From positions 1,657,841 to 1,721,840 of the forward strand of contig FJUW01000012.1 of the NCBI GenBank assembly GCA_900074885.1: a stretch of DNA of 64,000 bases. The letters are read 5' to 3'. The number at the start of each line of letters is the position of its first letter. The stretch's first letter is position 1. The notes under the pieces were generated by a model, which was not told the origin of the DNA, did no database searches, and saw nothing but the letters and a program-made list of their open reading frames with translations. This stretch comes from Rhynchosporium graminicola (taxonomy: Eukaryota; Ascomycota; Leotiomycetes; Helotiales; Ploettnerulaceae). This document shows positions 36,723 to 48,099 of the stretch, piece after piece. A program made the translations under genes and the position numbers.

Positions 36723-37754
36723 CGAAGCCTGTGACAGCATCCCATCCTTCAATCGTAGGGAAGCCAGTGGTATTACACCCTCCATTCAGGCCCTGAGTAA
36801 TATCATTAAAAGCCTGATATCCCCTCTTATACAACCACGGATTCAGAAATCCCAACGTTGGTCTCCCACTGCTGATCAACGCATCATTGACCAACGCAAG
36901 AACACCGGCTATGAGTGGTGCAGACGCACTCGTTCCACTGACCACACGCTCCGTGCTGTTCCACAAGGACTTGACAAATTGTCCCTGGGCAGCAAGGTCT
37001 GGGAATGCACGACCGTTGGGGTTGAAGAGTCCTGTGTGTTCGCCACGCATGGAATTCACGTATGCGGGAACGACGGAGTCTTGGTACGAAGGACGAGGAA
37101 AGTATTCTGAGAAACCGGACGCGGAGACAAAAAGCCCGCGTCTTTTTCCATCCGGTCCATAGACGCCATCTGGTGTCATAGCTGAAGTTTCAGGCTCAAA
37201 ACCTTGAGTCGCTCCTACGGCCGTGACATATGGACATGAAGCAGGGAATTTAGAGAGGAATCGGCTGGTGTTTTTCCCATCGTTGGTGATACAAAATGAT
37301 GCCTCATTACCGGCGACACTACCTACTCCCGTGTCGCCTGTGGCGAACAGCAGGGTTATCCCGCGGGCACCGAGCTGTGCGAAGCCGTTGCAGACTCGCT
37401 TAGCGTAGTTGAGGTGAGGGGTACAGTCTGCTCGTCGTCGGCGTAAGATGTGCTAATTACTTGTTGGATGGTCTCTTGAGAAAGCACGTAGTTAACCCAG
37501 GCGAGAAATGGTTTATTCTCTGGTGGACCAGTGACTGGGGGATTAGGAATTACTGGAGTTTGACCTCCTGTCGTGTAGGCTACTACGGGCATAGGGTAGG
37601 TGATGCCGATGATAGTTTGAACGTCGAGGTTTCCTTCCCTGGAGATTCTTTGTGTGGCTTGAGCGGGTGTCAGACCGGTATCTTGCTGTGGACCGCCGTC
37701 TATGGAGACAAATTTATAGTCTGCGGCGCCGGAGACGGCTTCTAGTCATACTCT

Positions 37755-37827
37755 CCCCCTAATTACTTGTAACAGTGGGTCATCCTAAAAGCTCCGACTG
37801 GTTACCCCATTACAAGTAATTAGGGGG
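37755..37827. repeat. Perfect 18-base inverted repeat (hairpin)
   Basis: CCCCCTAATTACTTGTAA (37755-37772) and its exact reverse complement (37810-37827) flank a 37-base loop. A third copy of the inner motif AAGTAATTAG follows at 37842. The hairpin abuts the point where the sedolisin frame is lost. Confidence 0.8.
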
Positions 37828-37859
37828 GGGCAATGAAGGGAAAAGTAATTAGATAAGCT

Positions 37860-38131
37860 CCTGGTGTACGCAATTACCGTCACACCAAGATTCAACCCGT
37901 TGGGAATTGGCTTATAGATCCCACAAGCATGAGACGAATCTATCTGAAAGAAAAGTTTTATGAAACGATCCCTCTGCCTCTGTTCAGGATACTGATTCAG
38001 GATACTGATGTTTTTTATATTTAAATTTTTTGATTGAAGACTTGTATTATAAAAATGTATTGCAAAGGGTGTCTCAATTGGATTTTCCGTATTCTCGTCT
38101 ATTTGGTGCGTCGGTAATTGCGTACACCGGG
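37860..38131. mobile_element. MITE-like element, about 272 bases with 29-base imperfect terminal inverted repeats
   Basis: The left end (37860-37888) contains GGTGTACGCAATTACCG, and the right end (38103-38131) contains its exact reverse complement. The match continues through CACACCAA / TTGGTGCG with two or three mismatches. No open frame of length lies between the ends, so a non-autonomous DNA transposon is likely. GATAAG occurs at 37852-37857 and 38131-38136, but the left copy is a few bases away from the repeat end, so a target duplication is uncertain. Confidence 0.65.
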
Positions 38132-39451
38132 ATAAGGTAACGCGTGGCGAAGGCAAATGAAGTCCATGGAGGGGAAAGTATATCATGGCAAAAAAGAAAA
38201 AGCGGTGAGCTTATCCCATATACCTCTCATTACTATTGTGAAACATATAGTACATCTGCGGAAGCAGGTCGGCTGTAGGCTCATGTAGCATAGGTACGCA
38301 GCCACTGACATGGATTTCTTTGTCGAACTTGTACCTGAAATGACGCATTTGAAGCTGCGTGATATGCTTTGTGTCACTGAGTTTCTCATTCAAAATCATA
38401 GTTCAAGGGAGATGAGCAAACCAAACACTCATTTGCTTGAGGCGAGACCGCCGGGGAATGGAGGGACATTTTGTTGACGACCTTACAAATCTAACTGGTC
38501 TTGAGATCGGATGCAGAAAGCTTTTAAGGTATGGATCGACTGATCGCAAGTATCAACAGCTACAAGTAACCGCCCGTTTTTTTTCTTATCACTTCTCAAT
38601 TTATAAGAAGACAATACTTTGCATAACAAGCTTATGATAGTAATTGTCGACATCATCTCGACCTCTGTTCGATGAGCATTATTTTTATATATCAAGATCA
38701 TAATCACATGCGAAGAATCTCCTATCTCTGTCACAATTTTCAATCAATCCCCTTCCGATTGCATTCATCATAGCAATGATTCCACCAGGCGCATTTTCAG
38801 TCACGAGAGACTTTCTCGCTACGGTTCTTGGTTTCACTAAGGCTGGGGGAGAATATAATCTGCCTACAGTAGTATTGCGGAAAGCGCCTTCGATTGAGTT
38901 GGAGAATCCGTGTTGCCTGCTGTTATTAGAGTTGCGGAAAGCACCTTGGTTTGATTTTATTTTATGTTCCATCCAAATTTTGTATATCGCGCTACGAGAC
39001 ATGATAGTCAGTCAGTTCGCCATCTGTCACGCTTCGCATACAAACGGTGAAAGCAAGCTTCCGACAAAGATTCTTAACCAAAATTTGACCGATAGTTGCC
39101 TCCCAAAGCCTAGTCCACCCCTTCAAAGATCAATCACATTTAGAGAAATCTCAAAAAGTAGATAATTGATCTATAATAAGATATAATTCTAGCTAGGACT
39201 TAGGAATTCTATAGAGATTTATAAGATACTTTGAACTATGAACTTTTAGGCTCTAAAAAGTAATAATTCTATCGAAAACATCACGTAGTCAGGACGAGTA
39301 AAATGTACGATTTGCAGATAAATTTGGGGACGCTTGCTATTACCGATTGTAAGCAACTGAGCGCAACAGAAGGGGTACCGACTATTAGGCTGTGTCGGCT
39401 CCATTCGCCTTCTACTAAGCCACTTCCTGACTCCTAGACAACTTTCTAGCC
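38132..39451. other. Gene-poor stretch upstream of the broken sedolisin
   Basis: Two opposite open frames overlap at 38685-39165 (105 and 129 codons), neither with a known domain. The minus frame has an internal repeat GAFRN spaced 20 residues apart. The segment from 39170 to 39300 is AT-rich. No gene is claimed. Confidence 0.35.
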
Positions 39452-41296
39452 TTACAAAAAGGCTGCCATGACCACCGCTCCCACCAATACAAAAAGATCA
39501 GATATCCAAGTCTTCATACTACCAGCACCACTCGTAGTGACCGTCTTAGGCGTCGAGCTATCAGAACCAGATCCAGTGCTCGTAGACGACCCACTTCCCC
39601 CACTCATCGTAGCATTACCCGAACTCGACGTCCCATTCCCTGCACCGTAAAACGTCTTACAAGCACCATCATACATAGTTCCCCGCGCCAGATTCGTCCC
39701 GGTCATATTGTTGTAGGCTAACCTGACCAGCGTCTCTTCCCCGGGTTTATACATTGGCCATCCACCCTCATACGAAGACAACCCTGCCTTTGGATCCTTC
39801 GCGAATGCTGCCCAAGCACCCCTCAGATAAGCACCGATCGCGATTTCCGCCTCCGTATTCGCAGGAGTTGCGGGTGTGGTGTTGAACAGCACGGGCAATT
39901 CACTTGCGTGCCATGCAGCGGAGTAGGGAACAGTAGTGAGTTGTGTGTTTGGAAAAGCTCCGAACCATCTATATCTCCAAGTCGGCACGTTATTGGCAAT
40001 TGAATACGCAGCTCGCTGCGCACATGGACACACGAATGCGATGGAGTTGAAAGCGTCATAGTACTCGTCCGATTTGGTCTGGTTGCGAAATGCATCAAGC
40101 ACGCGAAATAGCCCGGCTTCGTAATCTGCGACTCCGAGCAGCAGAGGCTGTTTGGCGAACTTGCCGGCGAGAGAGAGGGATGTGTAATTTGAGTATACTA
40201 CGACGTCGTCGACAGTTGGACTGAATGAGTATGAGACTCCAGTAACGCCTGATGTGCCTGCCGCGACAGCTTTTAGGACATCAGTGTAGGACTTCCCTTT
40301 CATGCACGAAAGCACTGTAGCTTGGTCGCTGGTAGAGGAAGAATTTCCACATCCTAAAGCCGTAGCAGCAGCGTTCCAGTATTCAGCGGCTTTGTTCGCA
40401 GCAATAGGACCCAGGCCTCCAGCAGGACCAAGTGCCGACCCACTCAGCTGGATGAAACCATGTGCAATAGGATTGTCTTTCCAAGCGAACATGTGGTAAT
40501 CCACGGAAGCACTTCCAGCAGATTGACCAAACAAGGTGATTTTTTCCTTGTCACCACCAAATTTCTCAATGTTATCGCGCACCCACTCCATTGCCAGTCT
40601 CTGATCCAGCAACCCGAGATTTTGCGTCCCATTTGGTGTCCCTGGGAATCCGAATATGTTTAAGCGGTAATTGAAGGATACCACCACCACGTCTTCAGAT
40701 GAAGCGATATACTGTCCATTGTAGGCTGGGTTATCACTATTCCCGGTCGTGAAACCACCGCCATATATCCAGACCAAGACTGCTTTCTTGGGAGATCCAC
40801 TTTGAGGCTGCGTCCAGACGTTGACGGTGAGACAGTCTTCACTGAATTTATCGCCGACTTGACCAAGTGCGGCGAGGATTTGGAAACCGGAAGCTGTTGT
40901 ATTGGCGTTCTTTAGGTTCGCCGCGCTGATAGGCATTTGGAGGCCTGCTGGGCAGGAGAACCCCTACACATTTACAGAAACATTAGCTTCGTCCATTACA
41001 AATATAGGTGGGGAAAGTAAGAGCTGCGAGATAGAAAGGCGACGCACAAAATTAGTCCCATTAATATCACCGGTCCCTTCATAAGCTTTCGGTGCCATCC
41101 ATCTCAACTCCCCAACTGGAGGTTGTGCAAATGGTATCCCGAGATACTCAGAAACCTCCACCGCGACCGGCGCAGCATGTCCTTTGACGGATCCACTGCT
41201 TGTCGAGACGACTTGTCCGACTGTCCAACTTCCGGCTGCTTGCGCAATGCTGGCTGCGCTAAGTGCTATGCCGAGAACCTTTGTTGAGAGTGTCAT
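39452..41296 (-). CDS. Type-B carboxylesterase/lipase, secreted, probably GPI-anchored
   Basis: Exon 1 (41296-41048) and exon 2 (40963-39452) join in phase 0 across an 84-base intron (GTGCGT donor, TGTAG acceptor) to give 586 residues. A signal peptide (TKVLGIALSAASIAQAAG) is followed by the type-B landmarks YLGIPFAQPPVGELRW, SEDCLTVNVW, the oxyanion loop WIYGGGFTTG, and the nucleophile elbow LFGQSAGSASVDYH. ADYEAGLF probably supplies the acidic residue, and SAAWHASELPVLF the catalytic His. After the catalytic domain comes a Ser/Thr/Gly-rich linker and a hydrophobic end (LFVLVGAVVMAAFL), the usual pattern for GPI attachment. It probably acts at the cell surface on esters or lipids; substrate unknown. 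All triad positions appear intact. Confidence 0.92.
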
Positions 41297-41995
41297 TTTA
41301 GCGAGTGTTGATTCGAAAAAGAATCACTTGGCAAAAAACAAAAGCAACATGATGCGTGTGAGCAACCTCCATCTTATTATACCAGTTCGCTCCGCTAACG
41401 ACGATAACTAATACATCGGCTGGTAACACATTTGATAATGCTCGGATGAGTTTGGTGAGTCCGAGGTCTGTTCCTTCGGGGCTAACAGTGAGCTTCTCTT
41501 TCCTAATTCGGCTCGAGTCGAGAAGCTAACGGTTTCGTGTTGTCGTATCGAACACTACAGAAATTATCGAGCGAAGCATTGGCCGCGCTCGGGCGGTGCC
41601 TGGCAGTAGGGCGTTCTGGTGGCAAGGATAATCCGGGGTCAAATCAGGTGCAGGTGAGGGGAGCTTGCGAACTAGTACAGGTCGGTGCAGTGCTACGGAA
41701 ATTAGGATGCATGTCAAGATGGGATTGTGGAGGTTGACGTGTGCTTTTGTAACGCCGGTTTGGATGTAGTGTATGTAGGTGGGATGAATCGGAGAAAAAC
41801 ACGATTGACGAAGGGTTTGAAGATATCGTCGTGCAAGACGAACGTCCAATATGGCATATTGAACCTATGAAAAATCTTTGAGGCACTCACAAGGCCAGTT
41901 CATGGTACTCAACTGGAGTATCCTTTGTTCAGTCATCAAATTGTCTTCTGTTGATGTTCTCTATTATCCCCTTCTCCAGTTACATACAAGTATAT
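41297..41995. other. Intergenic region between two minus-strand genes
   Basis: Likely holds the esterase promoter and the transporter 3' end. The frames seen here are overlapping shadows; nothing else recognised. Confidence 0.4.
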
Positions 41996-44158
41996 TTAAA
42001 CAACCTTCGTAGTGTCGGTGTTGACCCTCTTCTCATCAACCTCCGCCCCGTTGATCGAGCTGTCGCTCTGATGCTCCGAATGATGATCATCATTAGTGCT
42101 CAACCGATACTCTTCTTCGTCAACATGTCTGAACAGGTAATAAAACAGTGCGGCAGCGACAAATCCAATGATTGCTGGCGCACCAAGATCCCATGTGAGG
42201 AATGGATCCTTGACCAGGCCAGCGAATGCGAGGCCGAGCGCATATGCGACACCGGTGCTGAAAAGGTTCAATGCAGTTACGAGCGCTCGCATATTCGCGG
42301 GCGCACGAGAGTATGCAAGTCCGTAAGCTGGAACATTGACGAACAGCTCAGAAATACCTCCTAGAGCATAGGGGATGGCCTAAGTATGTTAGAAGCGACA
42401 CTCATAGAAATAGATACAGATGTACTAACCATCCACCAGATGGTGATATTCGCCACGAGGGAGTTGCCGTCTGCGTCTACGCACTCCTTGCTGGAACCGT
42501 GCTTGCCACAAGGACCGATCTTGTAAGCATAGCTGGAGTTGTGTGTAAGTATTCGCCTCAGTGAAATTGGGCGTTGAAAGAGCTTACTAGTTAAGGACTG
42601 TGTAGGCGACTGCGCCTACAGCAGAGAGAAAGAGACCAAATGTGATTCTGGCGACAGGGCCAAAATGGATATGTTTTGAGCGAAGGAATGGGTACAGGAG
42701 GTAGTTGAGGATAGGAGCCGCAATAATGATTGACAACGAGTTAAAGTTGCCAAGCAGATCGTTCGGAACTCCGTCGGTCTTTAGCATCGTGGACAAGGCA
42801 TCCGCCGAAATACCGAGGCCGTTATCATTGATATACTGGATTGGGAAGAAACAGAACATCCCAGTGACCTGGAAAGTACGGCGAACATCTTCAACGAATT
42901 GATCGTTCCATGGGACAGTTATAGAACTCCCCTTAGCAGCGAGTGTAGACGGTTTTGCAGCGTCCCAAAAACCGTGGCGGCCGAACTTTCCAATATTGGT
43001 TTTCAGGCAGATTCCGAGGACTTTGAAACTGTTAAAGAGGTCGCTTCCTCCAGGTGGATGGAGGATAAGTCTCTTGTGCAGATACCAAAGTACCAAGGGC
43101 AATGGGAGGTAGATTCCCATGGGGAGAGCAAACGTAGCCATCCAACCGACGTTCTTGGCGAGGTAACTACCTGGAACTCCCAAAAATCCACCGACATTGA
43201 TAAGAAGGTAGAACCACAGGACTATGCGCTCGGTCGTGGACTCGGGGTCAACGATAACTCGCTCTCCAGACTTGAGGGTTTTAATGGCTGGCTTGGTATC
43301 TTCAACCTGATCGAGAAGGATTGGCGAGATACATGGTTTGAACATGGCTAGAAACGTCATTAATCTTATGTAACTAGCATCAGATGGACAGGTACTTACC
43401 AGCACCGATGGCGAGGATGTATAGGGATATCATGTAAGGGGCGGCAGATTGGTTTTTCTCAAGAAGCGATGGAGCACCCGAGGCAATCATAAGGGCGCTA
43501 GTACAATCAGCATACGATTCGACAATTGGAACAAGTTCCAGGAATGAAAACCAATTTGAACTTGAAGAGATCGAAGCAGGTTGAAACTTACTGAGCAACA
43601 CCAAATACAAGCACTCCGTAACAGACAAGCTTGAATCGTCCAGTGTATGTATCGGCAATGTAACCAAACACCACTGGCAGACAGTAGACAAGCATCTTGA
43701 ACGACTGACTGACAGCGGTAGCCTTGACTGTACCGAGTCCCAGAGCTCCAGCAGTGGATTGGGAGCCTTTCGCAGGGGCTCCGTAACCGTTTCCGTGAGC
43801 TGGAAGCGGTCGATTGACGAAGTTGGAAATGACACCAACCGACGAATAGTAACTTCCTCGTTCGCAAAACTCTGCGAAGCACATCATGTACGTGGTATAA
43901 GGGACTTTGCCTGGCACCCTACGGAGAGTGCCCAGCTCCTCAGGCGTTGGCTTGCCATCATAATCGTCGTTCAAGGCGGCGTCCACAGCTTCGGCTTTGG
44001 TATCTGCGTGGATCATTGCACCTGGCTGATCGATAGCTAGATGGCTATCAGCGCCAATGATGAATTGAGCATCGGCTGTCTTTGCGTCCGCTGTTATCTT
44101 GTAAGTTTTGCATCTTCGCCGTGATTTTGCATGATCACGAGGAATTGCACTTACCCAT
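41996..44158 (-). CDS. Proton-coupled oligopeptide transporter, PTR2/POT family
   Basis: Six exons (44158-44155, 44090-43592, 43497-43400, 43347-42588, 42532-42430, 42379-41996) give 615 residues with all phases consistent. The first coding exon would be only ATGG, followed by a GTAAGT donor. The alternative start, ATG 44259, reads straight through that intron and would add about 57 Arg/Ser-rich residues. POT signatures are FAEFCERGSYYSSVGVISNF (the ExxER motif of helix 1), the second PTR2 motif FYLLINVGGFLGVPGSY, and VTGMFCFFPIQYINDNG with SIIIAAPILNYLLYPFL in the C-terminal half. About twelve helices are followed by an acidic cytosolic tail. Such carriers import di- and tripeptides across the plasma membrane with protons. 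The neighbouring esterase and the sedolisin relic fit a nutrient-scavenging region only loosely. Confidence 0.9.
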
Positions 44159-44259
44159 TGTGTATTCAGTAGGTTACCTCTGCTGAATCTGCGAAAGGGT
44201 GTCAAAGATGCCTTCACACGAGATGAAGCACGAGATGTCAACACAGGACGGTTAAACAT

Positions 44260-47200
44260 GATATACCGCGACCCTGGATATTTCCAAGCGGATGGTCATC
44301 ACGTCCACCTTCCCAAAAGATAACGGATAACAGACTACTACCTCCGTATAATTCCCGGGATGAGGCGAAAGCTCTCGTGTGTCGATAATCGCCATACTCG
44401 CCTCGGCCGTGATGATCCACACAAGCAATGGCAAGCTTCTAATTGGATTGGCAGCAGTCTTAGCCCAAAGCTTCGGCGTCTGCGACAGCACCTTCCTAAT
44501 CGAGCTAAATCCCATCATCATGGCCGGGATGAGACTCCACCTGCCTAGTACGAAGTATATGGTTGCACCATTCAGACCAGATCCTCGCTACCCCAGGTGT
44601 ACATTACTTACTGTACTGAGATTGACAATAACATGTGCATGTGCTTGGGGCACAGTAGATAAGGAAGGTTGTCCTGATTCGAGGACGATTGCAGTCTCGG
44701 CGGATGTGCTCGACTCGTATGGAGGAGTACTCTACAAGTACACTTACTTCCAACAGATATCGAATCCTTGTTCGCAACCTCTCAGGGCTCGGTGGATGGA
44801 TGTACGAAAGTACGGAAGTACTCTAAGTAAGTACGGTTTTTCAAATCCCGTGGGACGACGTTGCGCCTCACCCAATCATGGTGAGACGGACTTTATCCGC
44901 AAAGTACACTCACTCACTACATCCATCGATGTGAAGGCTGGCATCAACCAAGGTCTTTCTTTCTAAGCATCAACGCCAGCACGGGAATCAGGAAATAATT
45001 GAAGCTCCTCGAGCTCGACCCAAAGCCCTCCGAAAGTTGCGCATTTGGCGGCGCTGGAACTGATGCAACAATCAACTTTTGACTCTCGAGCACCACAAAT
45101 GTAACAATGCTTTTGCCCGTCTGCCATGGCCTGGCCTGGCCAAGCCCTCAAGCTCGTAAGATTCAGGCCGTCGTCATTTTCGAGCCAAGGAACATCAAAC
45201 CACTGTAGCCTGTAAGTACCTCCGTAAGGTAAGGGTAAATATCGGTCAGCAGATTTGTGTGCATGGCATGGTAACAAGGTTCCGGTTTACAGTCAGATAA
45301 ACACGCGAATCCCTCGTACTTATTGGCCTAATCTGTTGCCCAAGATATCAAGCGAGTTGCCGTCCTGTACGAAGAACGCAAGGAGAATGTTGGGAAGTCC
45401 CTGGTCCACCACATTGTTTCAAAAATCTCGTCGAAATATCGTCTTGAGACTGACTCCGGTGTAAATAAATGTGTTCTAGAAGCTTTGAATCCCGACTGTT
45501 GGCTGCGGGCTGAAACCCTAGAACCATTGGCCGAGATTGCTGTGCTAGGTAACCTTATCCCCTGATCTCGGAAGTCCGTGATTCAAGCTAATATTTCGCA
45601 ATTATGACGGCAACTCTGATCATCAGTGCACGAATAGAACATCGTATCGCTTGATAGACAAGTGTCTATTCCGTTTGAGTCTCTGTTGCGGCTGCACATG
45701 GTCGCGCGTGATGATGAAGTAGGAAAGAGGCGAGATGTCAGCAAGCTTTACGGAGGCCGTGAGAAGCAATTCTTGACATCTTGGAATATACTTGGTCACT
45801 TGGCAATGCGCTCGAGATGTAATCGCGCCTGGGCGTGGAACAGTCACGACCATTTCCCATGTTCCTGTCACTCGGTTTCCCCGTGGGTCTAAACCTGACA
45901 GGGCTTACATCTAGGGAGGACCTAACCAAATATGCCCTGCAAACCCACTGTAGACAGGCTCAGACCCATGGAGAAACCGAGTAGAGTGACGAAGTAAGTC
46001 CGGTGAGTGCAAGTTTACGAGTCAGTTCGTATCCCGTCGGCAATGGCGTGATCATGACCCCTAATCTGAACATTTGCCCACCGAGGTTATAATCTGCGAG
46101 CTAACGGATGGTAGTCTTTCAATCCATAAACCACACCAACAACCCTCCGACCCGGGTCAAGAAAACCAGTGGAGCCATCATCAAGCGAAGTAAATAAGAA
46201 GCGGTCAGACGCGGCTTAGTTGAGGCACCGCGCCGTGAATGAAAGGCACAGCACACTGCTCCTCGGTACGCCTCAAAGCTGGGCAACGCATAGCTAAGTT
46301 GAATCTGGAAGCTCCAAGGCGGTAGAATTCCACCATAAAGACAACAACCTAATTGCCAGCTGCCTCATTCAGCGATATAGACACATCAGTAATTGCGGGA
46401 TGTGGGATGTGGGATTATATCTACAACAAGCAGCGTGATGAGAATATGGAACAGAATTCCTGCACCATCAGGGAAATACAAGGAAAGTATCGATCGACAG
46501 AACTGAATTTCAATAGGCACAGACAAATGTAGTCCGGAGGCCGTCCCTTCGGATGAAAGTCGATAGCGAGGATGGTGAGAGTCTGGGCTGGACAGAACGA
46601 TTTGGGAAATGGCGAACCAAGCATGCAACCACCAGCCGCGTCTGGAAAAGGCCTCGAGGCCTAAAAGACATGATCTGCGTGCCAGTCGGTAATCAGATCT
46701 GACAGATCTGACCAAGTCACAGCTGGACAGCAATCGCTGGCTGTCTATCTCATCCATCTCCAGTCTCTCACAGATTGTGTCTCAAATGTTCTTCTCTAGC
46801 CAATCCTCATCAGCATGACCATGCTGTCGCCCAGCTATTTGATAGTCCATCAAGATTTTTCATCCCTCCAGCATTTCCTTCAAATTCGTTCACCGGAGAT
46901 TTACCTCTGTGTAGGTCGCCAGCTGTCTCGTACCTATTAATGCATTTCTGATCCCTCATCCGTCCATATTGAGCTTGCATAGATCATTCATAGGCTATTT
47001 TATTATCAGCAGATTGAAATCTTCTTTGTCTTCTATTAACATATCGAAGAAATTCCGTCAGAAAATCTCCCAGCAGAGAGGTAAGAGTTTGCCGTAGTTA
47101 AAAGCGACCTGTACGCGTGACCGGAACGCTCATTGAAGGTCACGACTCGGCTGGAAGTCAAAATCAGTATGGCTTCGTAGTATTCGAGGGCACAAAGGAA

Positions 47201-48099
47201 AGCTTCAAATTGTCCTTAATGTTTAGCTCATTGTGGTTTGAATCGATCGTCTGAGAGGGGGAATCACCAGATACTAGATTATTTCTCTTTATATCGTTTA
47301 AACTTTGTTCCTCGAGGAGAATGTCAGCTTCGAATGGAAGCAAGACATGCTTCTACCCTTTGTCCAGGTATTCCTCAAACTCTTCTGCTTCGATGGCCAT
47401 ATCACCACATATTACGCTTTGGAGTCTCATCTTTGCCATCTCTGCTATACTGTACGCTGATTGACCAGTTCTTGTTCGATTGCTTCTCGGCACATGATGA
47501 ATTGAAGTACTCTATCATGGAATCAGTAGCTATAGCCATGTTTCGTATTTGAAACCCCACCACCTGTCAGAGTCTCCCCAGTACCTGAGGTTCCATGAAA
47601 CGATATGATCAGACGAAGGGATTTCCCGGCAATGAGCTCTAGTCTCTTTCCTTTTATAAGCCCGTCTTGCTGCCTGCTTGTCGAAGCATGAGTGTTATAA
47701 GTCATTCAGCAAGGTCCTTTCGTACTATGAATTGTCACCAGCCGTTCGAATGCATGTTTGTCCCATGTTATCCTATGCATATCATCTTGAGTAGATGGAC
47801 TGTCTGTGTTAACTAACACACAAAAGGAGAAGTATCCCTTGCCATAAAAAATATCTTTCCGAAGAAACCCCATGGATGATATAAGGGAGGCGTCGGCTCC
47901 TGCTCTAACAAATCACTCTGTATTCTTTCTCGGGAACATTATCACAACCCAAGGCAGCTCCCGCTCTCGGTTGATTATTCGTTAAGTCCGGCAGTCCAGC
48001 ATATATCGACCATCCCTTTAAAAATTTGTAACACTGGAATTTAATTATGACTGTTTTATATGGCTATGAGGAAACTCAAGTTCGATTTGCTTCTCCTGC
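44260..48099. other. Gene-poor stretch
   Basis: No gene supported. The + frame 44379-44966 (195 codons) overlaps the transporter 5' flank and lacks a recognisable domain. The minus frame 44963-45277 has two Cys pairs (CYICGA, DCC) but nothing more. An imperfect inverted repeat sits at 45867-45990. The rest is AT-rich. Confidence 0.35.
45867..45990. repeat. Imperfect inverted repeat, about 124 bases (MITE-like)
   Basis: The left arm (45867-45890, starting GTCACTCGGTTTCCCC) pairs with the right arm (45962-45990, ending GAAACCGAGTAGAGTGAC), with a few substitutions and a three-base insertion. The mismatches CACGGGG versus CATGGAG are transitions. It may be a relic of a small inverted-repeat transposon. 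Confidence 0.5.

Larger units (their letters stand above)
33685..37747 (-). pseudogene. Sedolisin (S53, tripeptidyl-peptidase-like) gene split by a copia insertion
   Basis: Minus-strand sequence from 37747 down to 36728 and again 33739-33685 is one sedolisin catalytic domain. Landmarks are DYKFVSIDGG, TTGGQTPVIPNPP, STSYADDEQTVPL, ARGITLLFATGDTGVGS with the oxyanion-hole Asp, SCPYVTAVGATQ, RAFPDLAAQG and the nucleophile motif VSGTSASAPLIAG, then the end GWDAVTG. The remaining C-terminus FGTPDFKKIL and the stop (33685) lie beyond a 2.98-kb retroelement at 33740-36722. Two further lesions are visible. TGAGG is duplicated in tandem at 37410-37419 and shifts the frame between VPL and the next strand. 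The whole prodomain and first part of the catalytic domain are absent, with the frame closed by a TGA beside a hairpin at 37755. Sedolisins are secreted acidic serine peptidases. This copy cannot give a full enzyme. Confidence 0.9.

Noticed and set aside
44379..44966. 195-codon plus-strand frame
   Set aside because: It has no domain, overlaps the transporter 5' flank and its composition varies along its length. It looks like a chance open frame.
44963..45277. 104-codon minus frame with CYIC and DCC
   Set aside because: Too few zinc-binding residues in a known spacing, and no supporting exon or homology that I recognise.
45266..45290. GTAACAAGGTTCC, like the 3' end of 18S rRNA
   Set aside because: The match is about 13 bases only, and the surrounding sequence shows no rRNA helix or ITS context.
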